This document shows positions 43,375 to 52,275 of a stretch of 64,000 nt of DNA, piece after piece (the stretch's first letter is position 1; each line of letters begins with the position of its first letter). The notes below the pieces were generated by a model that worked only from the letters and a program-made list of their open reading frames with translations, did not search any database and was not told where the DNA came from. The stretch covers positions 744,001-808,000 of the forward strand of contig NZ_CP172558.1 of NCBI RefSeq assembly GCF_046530675.1. Direction: 5' to 3'. The position numbers were made by a program, and so were the translations under genes. The DNA comes from Chitinibacter sp046530675. GTDB taxonomy: Bacteria > Pseudomonadota > Gammaproteobacteria > Burkholderiales > Chitinibacteraceae.

Positions 43375-44142
43375 ATGCCTTTAGCCAAACGTATTATCCC
43401 CTGCCTCGATGTGACTGCCGGTCGCGTCGTCAAAGGCGTCAATTTTCTTGAATTGCGTGATGCCGGTGACCCGGTCGAAATTGCCAAGCGCTACAACGAT
43501 CAGGGTGCTGACGAGCTGACTTTTCTCGACATTACTGCGTCGAGTGATGATAGAGACCTGATTTTGCACGTGATCGAAGCCGTTGCGTCGCAAGTATTTA
43601 TTCCGCTGACCGTCGGTGGTGGCGTGCGCAAAGCCGATGATGTCCGTCGCCTGCTCAATGCCGGAGCCGACAAAGTCAGCATCAATACGACTGCTGTTTC
43701 TAACCCCGAAGTGGTCGGGCAAGCCGCCAGCCGCTTTGGCAGCCAGGCGATTGTCGTCGCCATCGACGCCAAGGCGACCGACGCGACCAATAGCCGCTGG
43801 GAAGTGTTCACGCACGGCGGTCGCCGCGCGACCGGGCTCGATGCCGTTGAATGGGCGCTGAAAATGCAGCAACTTGGCGCTGGCGAAATTTTGCTGACCA
43901 GCATGGATAGAGACGGCACCAAGATTGGTTTCAACCTGCCGCTGACTCGCGCCGTCTCCGATGCAGTGAATATTCCGGTGATTGCCTCAGGTGGCGTCGG
44001 CAATCTGCAGCATCTGGTCGATGGCGTCAAACAAGGCCACGCCGACGCAGTGCTGGCAGCGAGTATTTTCCACTTTGGCGAATATTCGGTGCGTCAAGCC
44101 AAGGAAGCCATGCACGCAGCAGGCATTGAAGTTCGCTTCTAA
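43375..44142 (+). CDS. hisF: Imidazole glycerol phosphate synthase, cyclase subunit
   Basis: 255 aa TIM barrel. Catalytic Asp in IIPCLDVTAGRVVKG and in TSMDRDGTKIGF; phosphate loops TVGGGVR and IASGGVG. Forms the HisHF complex. ATG at 43375 is the family start; the open frame upstream runs through the preceding gene. Confidence 0.97.
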   Translation: MPLAKRIIPCLDVTAGRVVKGVNFLELRDAGDPVEIAKRYNDQGADELTFLDITASSDDRDLILHVIEAVASQVFIPLTVGGGVRKADDVRRLLNAGADKVSINTTAVSNPEVVGQAASRFGSQAIVVAIDAKATDATNSRWEVFTHGGRRATGLDAVEWALKMQQLGAGEILLTSMDRDGTKIGFNLPLTRAVSDAVNIPVIASGGVGNLQHLVDGVKQGHADAVLAASIFHFGEYSVRQAKEAMHAAGIEVRF

Positions 44143-44157
44143 AAGGATGGGCAAACC

Positions 44158-44490
44158 ATGAAAAAAATTGCGGCGCTTGCATTGCTCCTGTTCGCCAGCA
44201 TGGCGCAGGCGTGTGATATGAGTATTCAGACGCCTGCCAATGTATCGATGGAAGTCGATAATATGCGTCATGGTTTGAAAAATGAGCTGACCTTGTTTTT
44301 AACGGTCAAATCGGCGGTCGCAACCGAATTCAAACGCCCTCCGAATGTCGTTGACGCCAATGGCCGCGTCAGCGAGCCGATCAAAATGGAAGGCACGCTT
44401 GGAAAAATCAACGCCAACGAAGTCCGGCAATGGGTAGTGCATTACGCCCCTGCCGCCGATTTCACCGCAGAAAAAGTGATCTTGCAATGA
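44158..44490 (+). CDS. Small periplasmic protein of unknown function inside the his operon
   Basis: 110 aa with a cleavable signal peptide (MKKIAALALLLFASMAQAC); the Cys at the cleavage site could make it a lipoprotein, although AQAC is a poor lipobox. The mature part looks like a small beta-rich domain. Starts 15 bp after hisF and its stop overlaps the hisI ATG (ATGA). No family recognised. Confidence 0.68.
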   Translation: MKKIAALALLLFASMAQACDMSIQTPANVSMEVDNMRHGLKNELTLFLTVKSAVATEFKRPPNVVDANGRVSEPIKMEGTLGKINANEVRQWVVHYAPAADFTAEKVILQ

Positions 44491-44870
44491 GCTGGCTCGA
44501 TGAAATTAAGTACGACGATGCCGGTCTGGTTCCGGTAATCGCACAAGATGAGGCCACCGGCCGTGTGATGATGTTTGCCTACGCCAACCGTGAAGCGGTG
44601 GCGCTGACGGCGGAAAAAGGCACGGCGCATTACTGGACGCGCTCGCGCCAGAAACTATGGCATAAAGGCGAAGAATCGGGCCATTTTCAGCATGTCTCAA
44701 ACATTCAGCTCGACTGCGACGGCGACGTACTGATTTACAAAATCCGGCAGCAAGGCGGGATTGCTTGCCACACCGGACGCGAAAGCTGTTTTTTCCGCAC
44801 GCTGATTGATGGTCAATGGCAAGTTACTGAAGACGTTTTAAAAGATCCAGATGCCATTTATGGTCATTAA
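44487..44870 (+). CDS. hisI: Phosphoribosyl-AMP cyclohydrolase
   Basis: 127 aa zinc enzyme, single-function (HisE is separate). Metal ligands in QLDCDGDVL and the CHTGRESCFF motif; RSRQKLWHKGE is conserved. Start overlaps the previous stop by four bases. Confidence 0.96.
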   Translation: MSWLDEIKYDDAGLVPVIAQDEATGRVMMFAYANREAVALTAEKGTAHYWTRSRQKLWHKGEESGHFQHVSNIQLDCDGDVLIYKIRQQGGIACHTGRESCFFRTLIDGQWQVTEDVLKDPDAIYGH

Positions 44871-44927
44871 TTCATCATTCGCACGCCATATAATCGGGCA
44901 ATATTTTTGAAGTACTAGGAGCACGAC

Positions 44928-45251
44928 ATGATTTCGACCGAAATTCTGGAGCGTTTGTCGCAAACACTGGCCGAGCGTCGCAACGCCGACCCGGGTTCGT
45001 CCTACGTTGCCAAGTTGTATAGCAAGGGTCAGGAAGCCATTTTAAAGAAAGTGGGTGAAGAAGCCGTCGAAACCATCATGGCCGCCAAGGATGGCGACAA
45101 ACTGCATCTGGTTCGCGAAGTGGCCGATTTGTGGTTTCATACGCTGGTACTGCTCGCCCATGAAGGCTTGAGCAGTGAGGATGTACTGGCCGAACTTGCC
45201 CGCCGTGAAGGCATTTCCGGCATCGAAGAAAAAGCATCCCGTGGCGCGTAA
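44928..45251 (+). CDS. hisE: Phosphoribosyl-ATP pyrophosphatase
   Basis: 107 aa MazG-like all-helical enzyme. Metal-binding EExxE-like signature KKVGEEAVETIMAAKDGD and LVREVADLWFHTLVLL. AGGAG before the ATG. Acts just before HisI. Confidence 0.95.
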   Translation: MISTEILERLSQTLAERRNADPGSSYVAKLYSKGQEAILKKVGEEAVETIMAAKDGDKLHLVREVADLWFHTLVLLAHEGLSSEDVLAELARREGISGIEEKASRGA

Positions 45252-45303
45252 AGCATAATTGCCTCGCCCCGGCACACGCCCCCATTCCTAACAAGGAACA
45301 ACA

Positions 45304-45630
45304 ATGAGCGACTGTATTTTTTGCAAAATAGCCAAGGGTGACATTCCTGCGGATAAAATTTATGAAGACGATGAATTACTCGCCTTCAAAGATATCCGAC
45401 CTGCTGCGCCAGTGCATTTTTTGATCATTCCCAAACGTCACATCGATTCCTTGCTGACTACCACCAAAGAAGATGAAGCCTTACTGGGGAAAATGTTAGG
45501 ATTGACATCGGTTCTGGCACGGCAACAGGGCTTGGCTGCGGGCTACAAAACCGCGATCAACACGGGCCACGCAGGCGGGCAGGAAGTCTTCCATCTGCAC
45601 TTGCACGTCCTTGGTACCCCAGCCCAGTAA
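45304..45630 (+). CDS. hinT: HIT-family purine nucleoside phosphoramidase (HinT)
   Basis: 108 aa with CIFCKIAKGDIPADKIYEDD at the start and the HIT motif HLHLHVLG near the end. Hydrolyses AMP-lysine-type phosphoramidates. It follows hisE in many betaproteobacteria. AAGGAAC upstream is a fair ribosome site. Confidence 0.95.
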   Translation: MSDCIFCKIAKGDIPADKIYEDDELLAFKDIRPAAPVHFLIIPKRHIDSLLTTTKEDEALLGKMLGLTSVLARQQGLAAGYKTAINTGHAGGQEVFHLHLHVLGTPAQ

Positions 45631-45673
45631 TTAGCCGAAGGCCAATCAGATATTGGCCTTGATTGACATACCC
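45625..45673. repeat. 49-bp dyad, weak copy 17
   Basis: CAGTAATTAG...GACATACCC. Right end exact; left end keeps GTA only. It includes the hinT stop and the hairpin AAGGCCAAT-CAGAT-ATTGGCCTT. Confidence 0.35.
45638..45660. terminator. Hairpin between hinT and tatA
   Basis: AAGGCCAAT-CAGAT-ATTGGCCTT, 9-bp perfect stem with a 5-nt loop. No T run follows, so it is a weak terminator or RNA-stability hairpin rather than a strong stop. Confidence 0.5.
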
Positions 45674-45699
45674 CAATAACATTGAAGAGAGAATTTATC

Positions 45700-45903
45700 A
45701 TGGGTTCATTCAGCATTTGGCACTGGCTGATCGTTCTGGCCATCGTCATTCTGGTTTTCGGCACCAAAAAACTCGGCAATATCGGCAAAGACCTCGGCTC
45801 GGCGATCAAGGGATTTAAAGACGGGGTAAAAGGCGAAGAAGAAGCGCCGAAAAAACCGGATGCACCCCGCGTGATCGACGTCAGCGAAAGCGACAAGAAA
45901 TAA
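45700..45903 (+). CDS. tatA: Twin-arginine translocase subunit TatA
   Basis: 67 aa. N-terminal TM helix (IWHWLIVLAIVILVFG) and the amphipathic helix beginning TKKLGNIGKDLGSAIKGFK. ATG at 45700 chosen because MGSFSIWHW is the family start. First gene of tatABC. Confidence 0.95.
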   Translation: MGSFSIWHWLIVLAIVILVFGTKKLGNIGKDLGSAIKGFKDGVKGEEEAPKKPDAPRVIDVSESDKK

Positions 45904-45906
45904 GCC

Positions 45907-46482
45907 GTGTTTGACGTTAGCCTGGGTGAATTACTCATTATTGGAGCGGTGACGCTGATCGTCGTCGGCCCGGAAAAAATGCCCAAAGTGGCACGTACTG
46001 CCGGGATGCTGTTCGGTCGACTGCAGCGTTTCGTCAATAATGTGAGAGGCGATTTGCAGCGTGAAATGCAGGCCAGCGAACTGGCGCAGATTCAGCAGGA
46101 AATCGAAGCCGAAGCCGCCGAAATCAAAAACACCATCCATCAACCGCTGGCCGAATCCAGTCTGGCACTCCAGCAGCTGGAAGCTGATTTTCAACAGCAG
46201 CTAGCACCAGGCGTCACCGATGAAAATCCACCCGTCCAACCCGACGAGCCTTTAATCCAGCAAACCACCGCAGACAGCGATACCAGCGCGGGCAAAAGAA
46301 AACCGCGCAAGCTCGTCGCCAATGACGATGCGGCTCAAGAGCCGGTATCGACCAGCAAAACCCGTGCTTCGGCCGAACCGCAGCTTGCTGCAGTCGAAGC
46401 CGCCCCCGGCGCACCGGACAATCAGCTCGATTTATTTGCCGATCTGGACGAGGCATCCGACACTTCATCGGATCGCCGTTAA
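45907..46482 (+). CDS. tatB: Twin-arginine translocase subunit TatB
   Basis: 191 aa, starts with GTG three bases after tatA. TM helix LGELLIIGAVTLIVVGPEKMP, then a long amphipathic helix and a disordered Glu/Ala/Pro-rich tail. Together with TatC it forms the receptor for twin-arginine signal peptides. Confidence 0.94.
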   Translation: MFDVSLGELLIIGAVTLIVVGPEKMPKVARTAGMLFGRLQRFVNNVRGDLQREMQASELAQIQQEIEAEAAEIKNTIHQPLAESSLALQQLEADFQQQLAPGVTDENPPVQPDEPLIQQTTADSDTSAGKRKPRKLVANDDAAQEPVSTSKTRASAEPQLAAVEAAPGAPDNQLDLFADLDEASDTSSDRR

Positions 46483-46499
46483 CACAATGACACCAAGCC

Positions 46500-47246
46500 A
46501 TGAGTGAACTCAGCGACAACCTGCAACCCCTGATCAGCCATCTGGTCGAGCTGCGTACCCGCCTCGTTCGCGGTGCGCTGGTTTTTATCGTCGGCTTTTT
46601 GATTGCTTTTGCTTTCTCGGCTCAACTGTACGATCTGCTGGTCGCGCCACTGGCTGCCGTTTTGCCCGGGCAAAAACTCGTGACCATCGGCATTGCCTCG
46701 CCGTTTCTGGTACAAGTCAAAATTGCCGCAATGACCGCTTTCGTCGTCACATTGCCGCACACGCTGTATCAGGTCTGGGCTTTTGTCGCGCCGGGTCTGT
46801 ATACGCATGAAAAGAAACTGATTGCACCGCTAATCATCGCCTCGACCTTGCTGTTTCTGCTCGGCATGGGCTTTGCCTATTTTCTGGTCTTCGGCGTGGT
46901 GTTCAAATTCATTGCTTCGGTCGTCCCGGCCAGCATGCAATGGTTGCCCGATTCGGGCGAATATCTCGATTTTGCGATGGGCATGTTTCTGGCATTTGGC
47001 GTCACTTTTGAAGTGCCGATTGCGGTCATTATCATGGTGCGCATGGGTTTTGTCAGCGTCGCAAAACTGCGCGAAATCCGCTCCTATGTCATCGTTGGCG
47101 CTTTTGTCATTGCCGCTATCGTGACACCACCCGACGTATTATCCCAATGCCTATTAGCCATCCCGCTTTGGCTGCTATACGAGGCAGGGGTATTAGTCGC
47201 AAGCTGGCTGTATCAGCCCCCTAAAACCGCAACCCCAGTCCTTTAA
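46500..47246 (+). CDS. tatC: Twin-arginine translocase subunit TatC
   Basis: 248 aa six-helix protein. Family-typical LISHLVELRTRLVRG start, VTLPHTLYQVWAFVAPGLY and the Glu-containing FGVTFEVPI segment. Probably serves, among others, cofactor-loaded molybdoenzymes made with the Moco cluster downstream. Confidence 0.96.
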   Translation: MSELSDNLQPLISHLVELRTRLVRGALVFIVGFLIAFAFSAQLYDLLVAPLAAVLPGQKLVTIGIASPFLVQVKIAAMTAFVVTLPHTLYQVWAFVAPGLYTHEKKLIAPLIIASTLLFLLGMGFAYFLVFGVVFKFIASVVPASMQWLPDSGEYLDFAMGMFLAFGVTFEVPIAVIIMVRMGFVSVAKLREIRSYVIVGAFVIAAIVTPPDVLSQCLLAIPLWLLYEAGVLVASWLYQPPKTATPVL

Positions 47247-47259
47247 ACCGAGTTTTAAT

Positions 47260-49062
47260 ATGCCCGTGCAACTTCGCCTTTATCAAGGCCTGCTCTTTCT
47301 GCTTGCCGCAGTTCCTTGCGGAATTCCATTTCGCTGGGATCCAAACCCGGTTTTCCCATCCGAGCTCGCCGCATTTTTCTTTTGCGTACTGATCACGCTG
47401 GCCGGCGTTCTGCTGCCTGGTGATCGGCGCGAACAAGCCAATCCGCCATGGGTCAGTATGATGTGGATCGCCTTTGCCGCGCTGATCGGCGTGCAGGCGC
47501 TATTGCTACCCCAGATTTATGCCAGTGATCGTCTTTACCCTGCTATCTATGCACTCGGTGCGGCAGGCGCTGCTTGGTCGCTGTCTCGCGCAATCAGCAT
47601 TTACGGCGCAAACCGGCTGCTTAATTTCTTTGCCTGGGGGCTGCTGGCCGGAGCGATTTTCAATTCGGGTCTAGCTGTTCAGCAAATCATGCAGCTGATT
47701 CAGGATGGGCCACGACTGATTTTCGGCAATATCGGTCAGAAAAATATGTACGGGCATTATCTGGCCTGGGGTCTGGCCAGCGCCGCGTATCTGGTCACGC
47801 AACGCGACGAAATGCCCAAATGGCTGTTCTGGATCGTCGCCATCTGGTTATCACTCTCGCTGGCTTTCTGCGGATCACGCTCGCCATTTTTGTATGCGCT
47901 GGCTTGGCTGCCAATGGGCTTATTCATCTGGTGGCGTGGCGCTGAAACAGCGCGTGAACTTGGCAAAGCACTGACCATCGCCGCCGTGCTGATTATCGCG
48001 ATGCAATTTATCGCGCCTATCGTCAGCGATGTCCTGCAAGTCTTACTCAAAGCCAAGAACGAGGTGCCAACCGGGCTGGACCGGCTCGATTCGAACGGTT
48101 CGCGCCGTCTGGTTGAATGGCAAAAAGCATGGATCACGTTCCTGCAGCACCCTTGGCTCGGCGCTGGCTGGGGCAGCTATCCCTATTTCAGCAATAGCCT
48201 GCAAACCAACCCTGAATTCGCGATTGTTTCGGAAAGCGTGCTGTTTACTCACGCGCACAATTCGGTGCTCAATCTGCTGGCTGAAACCGGCATTTTCGCG
48301 ACCAGCATCATTCTGGCCGGGATTGCCTACGCTTATTTCAATGTACTGCGCAACTGGCGTAGCCCGACCGTGATGTTTGCCGCAGCGCTCGCGAGCGTTT
48401 CGGTGCTACATAGTCTGGTCGAATATCCGCTGTGGTATTTCCACTTCCTCGGCCCTTTTGCGCTGATTCTGGTTTTCATGCAGCCGGGGCAAATCAAGCT
48501 GGGTATCAGCAGCAACTGGGCACGGCTAAGCTGGACGCTATGGGGTGGTATCGCGCTGGCGCTCTCGATTGCTGGTGGACAGATTTACTTGAAAATCTAT
48601 CCGATCATGGACCCGGCCGATAATGAGAAAGCCAATGCGCAGCGAATTGCGCAACTGGAAATCCTGCGCAAAAACCCGTTGATTGATTATTTTGCCGAAC
48701 ACGCGTTATCGAATTACATTATCGCCAGCAAGAGCGAAATGGCGTGGAAACTGGGCATTCTGCGTAAGCAGAACGCGATCCGCCCCTATCCCGGCCAGAT
48801 GACCGATCAGGCGGTGCTCGAAGCATTGAGCGGCAATCAGGCGATTGCACATCAACTGATGCGCCGCGCTGCTTTTGCCTACCCGGAAAGTTTTGATTAT
48901 TACTATCAGACCATACTCGGCTTTAAAGAACCCGAAGTGCGTGCGCTGCTGAAAGACATCGACGAAGCGCGTGATTTTTTCAACGCCAAGCTCGACTTCA
49001 AAATCAAGCGCCCGGATATTCCCGAGGCCAGTGCGGCGTCGGTAGCGGTCAAACTGGATTAA
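47260..49062 (+). CDS. PglL-like O-oligosaccharyltransferase / Wzy-family protein
   Basis: 600 aa with about 12-13 TM helices and a large periplasmic loop. The Wzy_C signature includes FGNIGQKNMYGHYLAWG and CGSRSPFLYALAW; the loop has GAGWGSYPYFSN and FTHAHNSVLNLLAETG, the His-containing stretch seen in PglL and WaaL. A C-terminal soluble part (about 450-600) is of the polymerase C-terminal type. PglL moves lipid-linked glycan to proteins such as pilins; O-antigen ligase or polymerase activity is the alternative. It could take the product of the polysaccharide cluster at 7-15 kb. Confidence 0.82.
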   Translation: MPVQLRLYQGLLFLLAAVPCGIPFRWDPNPVFPSELAAFFFCVLITLAGVLLPGDRREQANPPWVSMMWIAFAALIGVQALLLPQIYASDRLYPAIYALGAAGAAWSLSRAISIYGANRLLNFFAWGLLAGAIFNSGLAVQQIMQLIQDGPRLIFGNIGQKNMYGHYLAWGLASAAYLVTQRDEMPKWLFWIVAIWLSLSLAFCGSRSPFLYALAWLPMGLFIWWRGAETARELGKALTIAAVLIIAMQFIAPIVSDVLQVLLKAKNEVPTGLDRLDSNGSRRLVEWQKAWITFLQHPWLGAGWGSYPYFSNSLQTNPEFAIVSESVLFTHAHNSVLNLLAETGIFATSIILAGIAYAYFNVLRNWRSPTVMFAAALASVSVLHSLVEYPLWYFHFLGPFALILVFMQPGQIKLGISSNWARLSWTLWGGIALALSIAGGQIYLKIYPIMDPADNEKANAQRIAQLEILRKNPLIDYFAEHALSNYIIASKSEMAWKLGILRKQNAIRPYPGQMTDQAVLEALSGNQAIAHQLMRRAAFAYPESFDYYYQTILGFKEPEVRALLKDIDEARDFFNAKLDFKIKRPDIPEASAASVAVKLD

Positions 49063-49075
49063 CAACCGTTACGCC

Positions 49076-49984
49076 ATGAAAAAAGCGCTTTCACCCTTAC
49101 CGCTGCGCGACGGGCTGGCAGCCAGTTGTGCCGCCATGTTGCCGGGCGGCACATGGCTCACTGCGCGTGAATTTTTGCTAGAGCGCTTCCCTTATCTCGA
49201 CCCGGCGATTATCGAAACGCGGCTGCAAAATGGTGAAATTTATGACGACGACGGCCAGCCAATTGCAGCCGATGCGCCTTACCGGGCTGGTGCGTATCTG
49301 TGGTATTACCGCGACGTACCGTACGAAGCGCCAGTGCCTTTTAGCATCGATATTCTGTATCAGGACGAACGCATCGTCGTCATCGACAAGCCGCATTTTC
49401 TGTCGTGCATTCCGGCCGGGCGTTATGTGCGCGAAACTGCGCTGGTGCGACTGCGGCAAATGCTGTCCACCGACGATATTGCCCCGGTACACCGGCTCGA
49501 CCGGGAAACGGCCGGCGTAATGATGTTCTGTCTCGATAGCGCCAGCCGCAGCGCTTATCAGCAATTGTTCGAATCGCGCGAGGTACAGAAAACCTACGAA
49601 GCCATCGCGCCGTTTCGCGCCGACCTTGAACTACCGCGGGTTCACCGTTCGCGTTTGACTGAAGCGGGCAGCGATTTTTTCACGATGTCTGAGGTTGCTG
49701 GCGAGCCCAATAGTGAAACCAGAATCAGCCTGCTCGAACAGCGCGGCAACTGGGCGCGTTACCAGCTTGAGCCGCACACGGGTAAAAAACACCAGCTGCG
49801 CGCGCATCTGGCCGCGCTGCAAATCCCGATTCTGAACGATCCATGGTATCCGATCGTGCTCGACGACAAAGGCGACGACTTCAGCCAGCCGCTGCAACTA
49901 CTCGCGCGCGAGTTAAAATTTGTCGATCCGTTCAGCAGAGCGCAACGTACTTTCACTTCACGCCGCGAGCTGAGCTGGCCCTGA
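49076..49984 (+). CDS. RNA pseudouridine synthase, RluA family
   Basis: 302 aa. An N-terminal S4-like segment (about 25-70) is followed by the RluA domain with IDKPHFLSCIPAG and catalytic Asp in HRLDRETAGVM, then TGKKHQLRAHLA. Target nucleotide cannot be read from the sequence. Begins 13 bp after the PglL-like gene. Its stop lies 3 bp before a perfect dyad. Confidence 0.86.
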   Translation: MKKALSPLPLRDGLAASCAAMLPGGTWLTAREFLLERFPYLDPAIIETRLQNGEIYDDDGQPIAADAPYRAGAYLWYYRDVPYEAPVPFSIDILYQDERIVVIDKPHFLSCIPAGRYVRETALVRLRQMLSTDDIAPVHRLDRETAGVMMFCLDSASRSAYQQLFESREVQKTYEAIAPFRADLELPRVHRSRLTEAGSDFFTMSEVAGEPNSETRISLLEQRGNWARYQLEPHTGKKHQLRAHLAALQIPILNDPWYPIVLDDKGDDFSQPLQLLARELKFVDPFSRAQRTFTSRRELSWP

Positions 49985-49986
49985 CA

Positions 49987-50035
49987 GGGTATGCAGCTGC
50001 AGCCATTTTCAATAGCCAGCTACAGCAACATACCC
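49987..50035. repeat. 49-bp dyad (copy 19, exact, shared by two gene ends)
   Basis: GGGTATGCAGCTGCAG...CTACAGCAACATACCC. Exact ends and spacing, both inner boxes in register. It sits between two converging genes and its right part encodes the last residues of TlyA. Confidence 0.88.
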
Positions 50036-50802
50036 ACTGCTTTAGCATAAATAAAGAATTCACGATTCCCATCGCCACCAGCAATCGGGCTGGCGAAATA
50101 ATCGAGCACGGCAAAACCCGCGGCCTCAGCCGCTGCGCGGATCTTGGCTTCGACCTGCGGATACAGCGCTTCATCACGAACAATGCCACCACGCGCCAGC
50201 GCCTGTGGCCCCAGCTCGAATTGCGGCTTGACCAGAAACAGCAGCAAACCGTCCACAGGCAATACCGAGCGCAGCGCCGGCAACACCAGCGTCAGCGAAA
50301 TAAACGACACGTCGCCAACGACGAGATCGATTGTCGTATCCTGCGGCTCGGCCATCAAAGCAGGCGCAATAATGTCGGGATTCAGATTACGCGCATTGAC
50401 GCCTTCAAACTGCACGACGCGATCATCGGCGAGCAAACGCGGGTGCAGTTGATCGTGACCGACTTCAACGCCAATGACTTTACGCGCGCCCGATTGCAGC
50501 AGGCAATCGGTAAAGCCGCCGGTCGAAATGCCGACGTCGAGCGCCAGCATGCCACTCACATCGAGTTTGGCACTCGCCAAAGCCCCCGCGAGCTTGAGTC
50601 CACCGCGCGACACATAGCGATCAACTTCATCAGGCGTAATCGTAACTTCAGCCTGCGCATCGAGCTTGAAAGCCGCTTTGCTAATCGGTTTGCCATCAGC
50701 AAAAACACGACCAGCCGCAATCATCGTCTGCGCTTGTGTGCGCGAACTGGCGTAACCTTTTTCAACGAGAAACAAATCGGCGCGCTGCAACGACATAGAC
50801 AC
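50020..50802 (-). CDS. tlyA: TlyA-family rRNA 2'-O-methyltransferase / hemolysin-like
   Basis: 260 aa. N-terminal S4 domain (about 5-65, RADLFLVEKGYASSRTQAQ), an SRGGLKLAGAL linker, and an FtsJ-like Rossmann domain with SAM site LALDVGISTGGFTD, then VGDVSFISL and LLFLVKPQFE. Known TlyA enzymes methylate C1409/C1920 of rRNA. The C-terminal GMLL and stop are encoded by the dyad at 49987. ATG 50796 is a possible alternative start. Confidence 0.9.
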   Translation of the reverse strand: MSMSLQRADLFLVEKGYASSRTQAQTMIAAGRVFADGKPISKAAFKLDAQAEVTITPDEVDRYVSRGGLKLAGALASAKLDVSGMLALDVGISTGGFTDCLLQSGARKVIGVEVGHDQLHPRLLADDRVVQFEGVNARNLNPDIIAPALMAEPQDTTIDLVVGDVSFISLTLVLPALRSVLPVDGLLLFLVKPQFELGPQALARGGIVRDEALYPQVEAKIRAAAEAAGFAVLDYFASPIAGGDGNREFFIYAKAVGMLL

Positions 50803-50830
50803 CTACTTCGACCAATTATTGCAAGAGTGT

Positions 50831-50958
50831 GTTTTAAAAGTAGCGAGCGCCCGTCAGAACGGAAAGGCCGGGGCACAGTAACCGGAATGTACATTTGTAC
50901 ATGAGGATTGCGAGCACCGCCCGAACCGTTATCACGGGATGCGCAGCACCTTTAAAAT
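50831..50958. repeat. Long imperfect inverted repeat between tlyA and the RluF-like gene
   Basis: Centre ATGTACA-TT-TGTACAT (50887-50902). Moving outward, the arms match imperfectly for about 60 bp each: GTTTTAAAAG (50831-50840) faces the complement of CCTTTAAAAT (50949-50958), and CCCGTCAGAACGG faces CCCGTGATAACGG when reversed. The flank GTACATGAGGATT recurs with one change at 36866. Probably an intergenic repeat or an RNA hairpin between two minus-strand genes. Confidence 0.65.
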
Positions 50959-50964
50959 ACGCTC

Positions 50965-51732
50965 TTAGATAAATGACTCATCAGCGCGCAAATAACGCCA
51001 CTGACCACGCGGCAAATCGCCGAGCAGGATGCGGCCGATGCGGATGCGCTGCAGACCGACGACTTGCAGACCAACCAGCTCGCACATGCGGCGAATCTGG
51101 CGCTTTTTGCCTTCGCGCAGGATAAAGCGCAACTGATCTTTGTTCTGCCACCAGACGCGCGCCGGTTTGAGCGCTTCGCCGTCGAGCGAGAGGCCGTGGT
51201 TCAGCAAGCGCAGACCATCGGCTTTCAGATGGCCGGAAACGCGCACCAGATATTCTTTTTCAACTTGCGAGTTTTCGCCGATCAGCGTTTTGGCGACGAC
51301 GCCATCCTGCGTCAGCACCAAGAGGCCTACCGAATCAATATCGAGCCGCCCGGCTGGCGCGAGGCCTTGAAAATGCACCGGGGAGAACTTGATGCCGCTG
51401 GTATCGCCCTCCCACTGGTTTTCGGGTTTAAACAACACCACCGCCGGTTCGTAACCGTCTTCGGCCTGCCCTGAGACATAACCCACCGGCTTATTGATCA
51501 GAATGGTGACGCGATTATCCTGAATCTGCTTGGCAATCGGGTCGAGCTCAACAGTCTGGCTGGGCAGAACTTTGGTGCCGAGCACGTTGACGATTTCGCC
51601 ATCGACGCGTACCCAGCCCTTGGCGATGTATTCGTCGGCTTCGCGGCGCGAGCACAGGCCCAATTGGGCAAGGCGTTTTGACAGGCGCAGCGGTTCTAGC
51701 TCGCTAGGTGCTTGATCTTGTTGATCTGACAT
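50965..51732 (-). CDS. RNA pseudouridine synthase, RsuA/RluF group
   Basis: 255 aa with an N-terminal S4 domain (LSKRLAQLGLCSRREADEYI) and catalytic Asp in APAGRLDIDSVGLLVLTQDG; VEKEYLVRV and REGKKRQIRRMCELVG are typical of the RsuA branch. RluF is the nearest by general look, but RluB/E cannot be excluded. ATG at 51732 is chosen because the S4 domain begins soon after; the longer frame upstream has no support. Confidence 0.85.
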   Translation of the reverse strand: MSDQQDQAPSELEPLRLSKRLAQLGLCSRREADEYIAKGWVRVDGEIVNVLGTKVLPSQTVELDPIAKQIQDNRVTILINKPVGYVSGQAEDGYEPAVVLFKPENQWEGDTSGIKFSPVHFQGLAPAGRLDIDSVGLLVLTQDGVVAKTLIGENSQVEKEYLVRVSGHLKADGLRLLNHGLSLDGEALKPARVWWQNKDQLRFILREGKKRQIRRMCELVGLQVVGLQRIRIGRILLGDLPRGQWRYLRADESFI

Positions 51733-51888
51733 GATTTTTCTACGTTTGAAGCCGACAATCCGCCATTTTACTGGTTTAATGCGATGCTTAGAATCTGTTT
51801 TCCGACCAAAGCACACGATAAGTCCACTAAGTAGGCAATGCCGCCAAGAGGGCGTGCCCATGTCGCCGCAAAAATCTGGAGCACAAAA

Positions 51889-52275
51889 ATGGAATACTAT
51901 CTCGCAGTTCGCCACCTTCACATCACGCTCGCCTTGCTGTCGGGTGCATTTTTTCTGTTTCGTGGCGTGCTGATGCTGCGTCAATCGGCCTGGCTGCAGC
52001 ATAAAATCTGCAAAATCGCGCCGCATATCATCGACACCGGTTTACTCAGTGCGGCGATTTATCTGGCCGTGATCACGCAGCAAAGCCCCGGCAACTCGCC
52101 GTGGATTGCCGCCAAGATAGGCGCTTTGCTGTTGTATATCGTACTGGGAACGATTGCGCTCAAACGCGGCAAGACCATGCAGATTCGCGTCATCGCTTTG
52201 TTCGCCGCGCTGGCGACGTATGGCTATATCGTTGCGGTGGCAATGAGCCGCAATCCTTTACCCTGGCTTGCTTAA
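51889..52275 (+). CDS. SirB2-family membrane protein
   Basis: 128 aa with four TM helices, the SirB (invasion gene expression up-regulator) layout: YLAVRHLHITLALLSGAFF, APHIIDTGLLSAAIYL, IAAKIGALLLYIVLG. GGAG lies 7 bp before the ATG at 51889. Function unknown. Its stop overlaps the end of the mobA-moaC gene on the other strand. Confidence 0.85.
   Translation: MEYYLAVRHLHITLALLSGAFFLFRGVLMLRQSAWLQHKICKIAPHIIDTGLLSAAIYLAVITQQSPGNSPWIAAKIGALLLYIVLGTIALKRGKTMQIRVIALFAALATYGYIVAVAMSRNPLPWLA

Noticed and set aside
47134..47236. Two possible dyads in the tatC 3' end (47134-47182 and 47188-47236)
   Set aside because: Each has two end mismatches on one side and poor inner boxes. They may be decayed copies, but the evidence is below the level of the listed ones.
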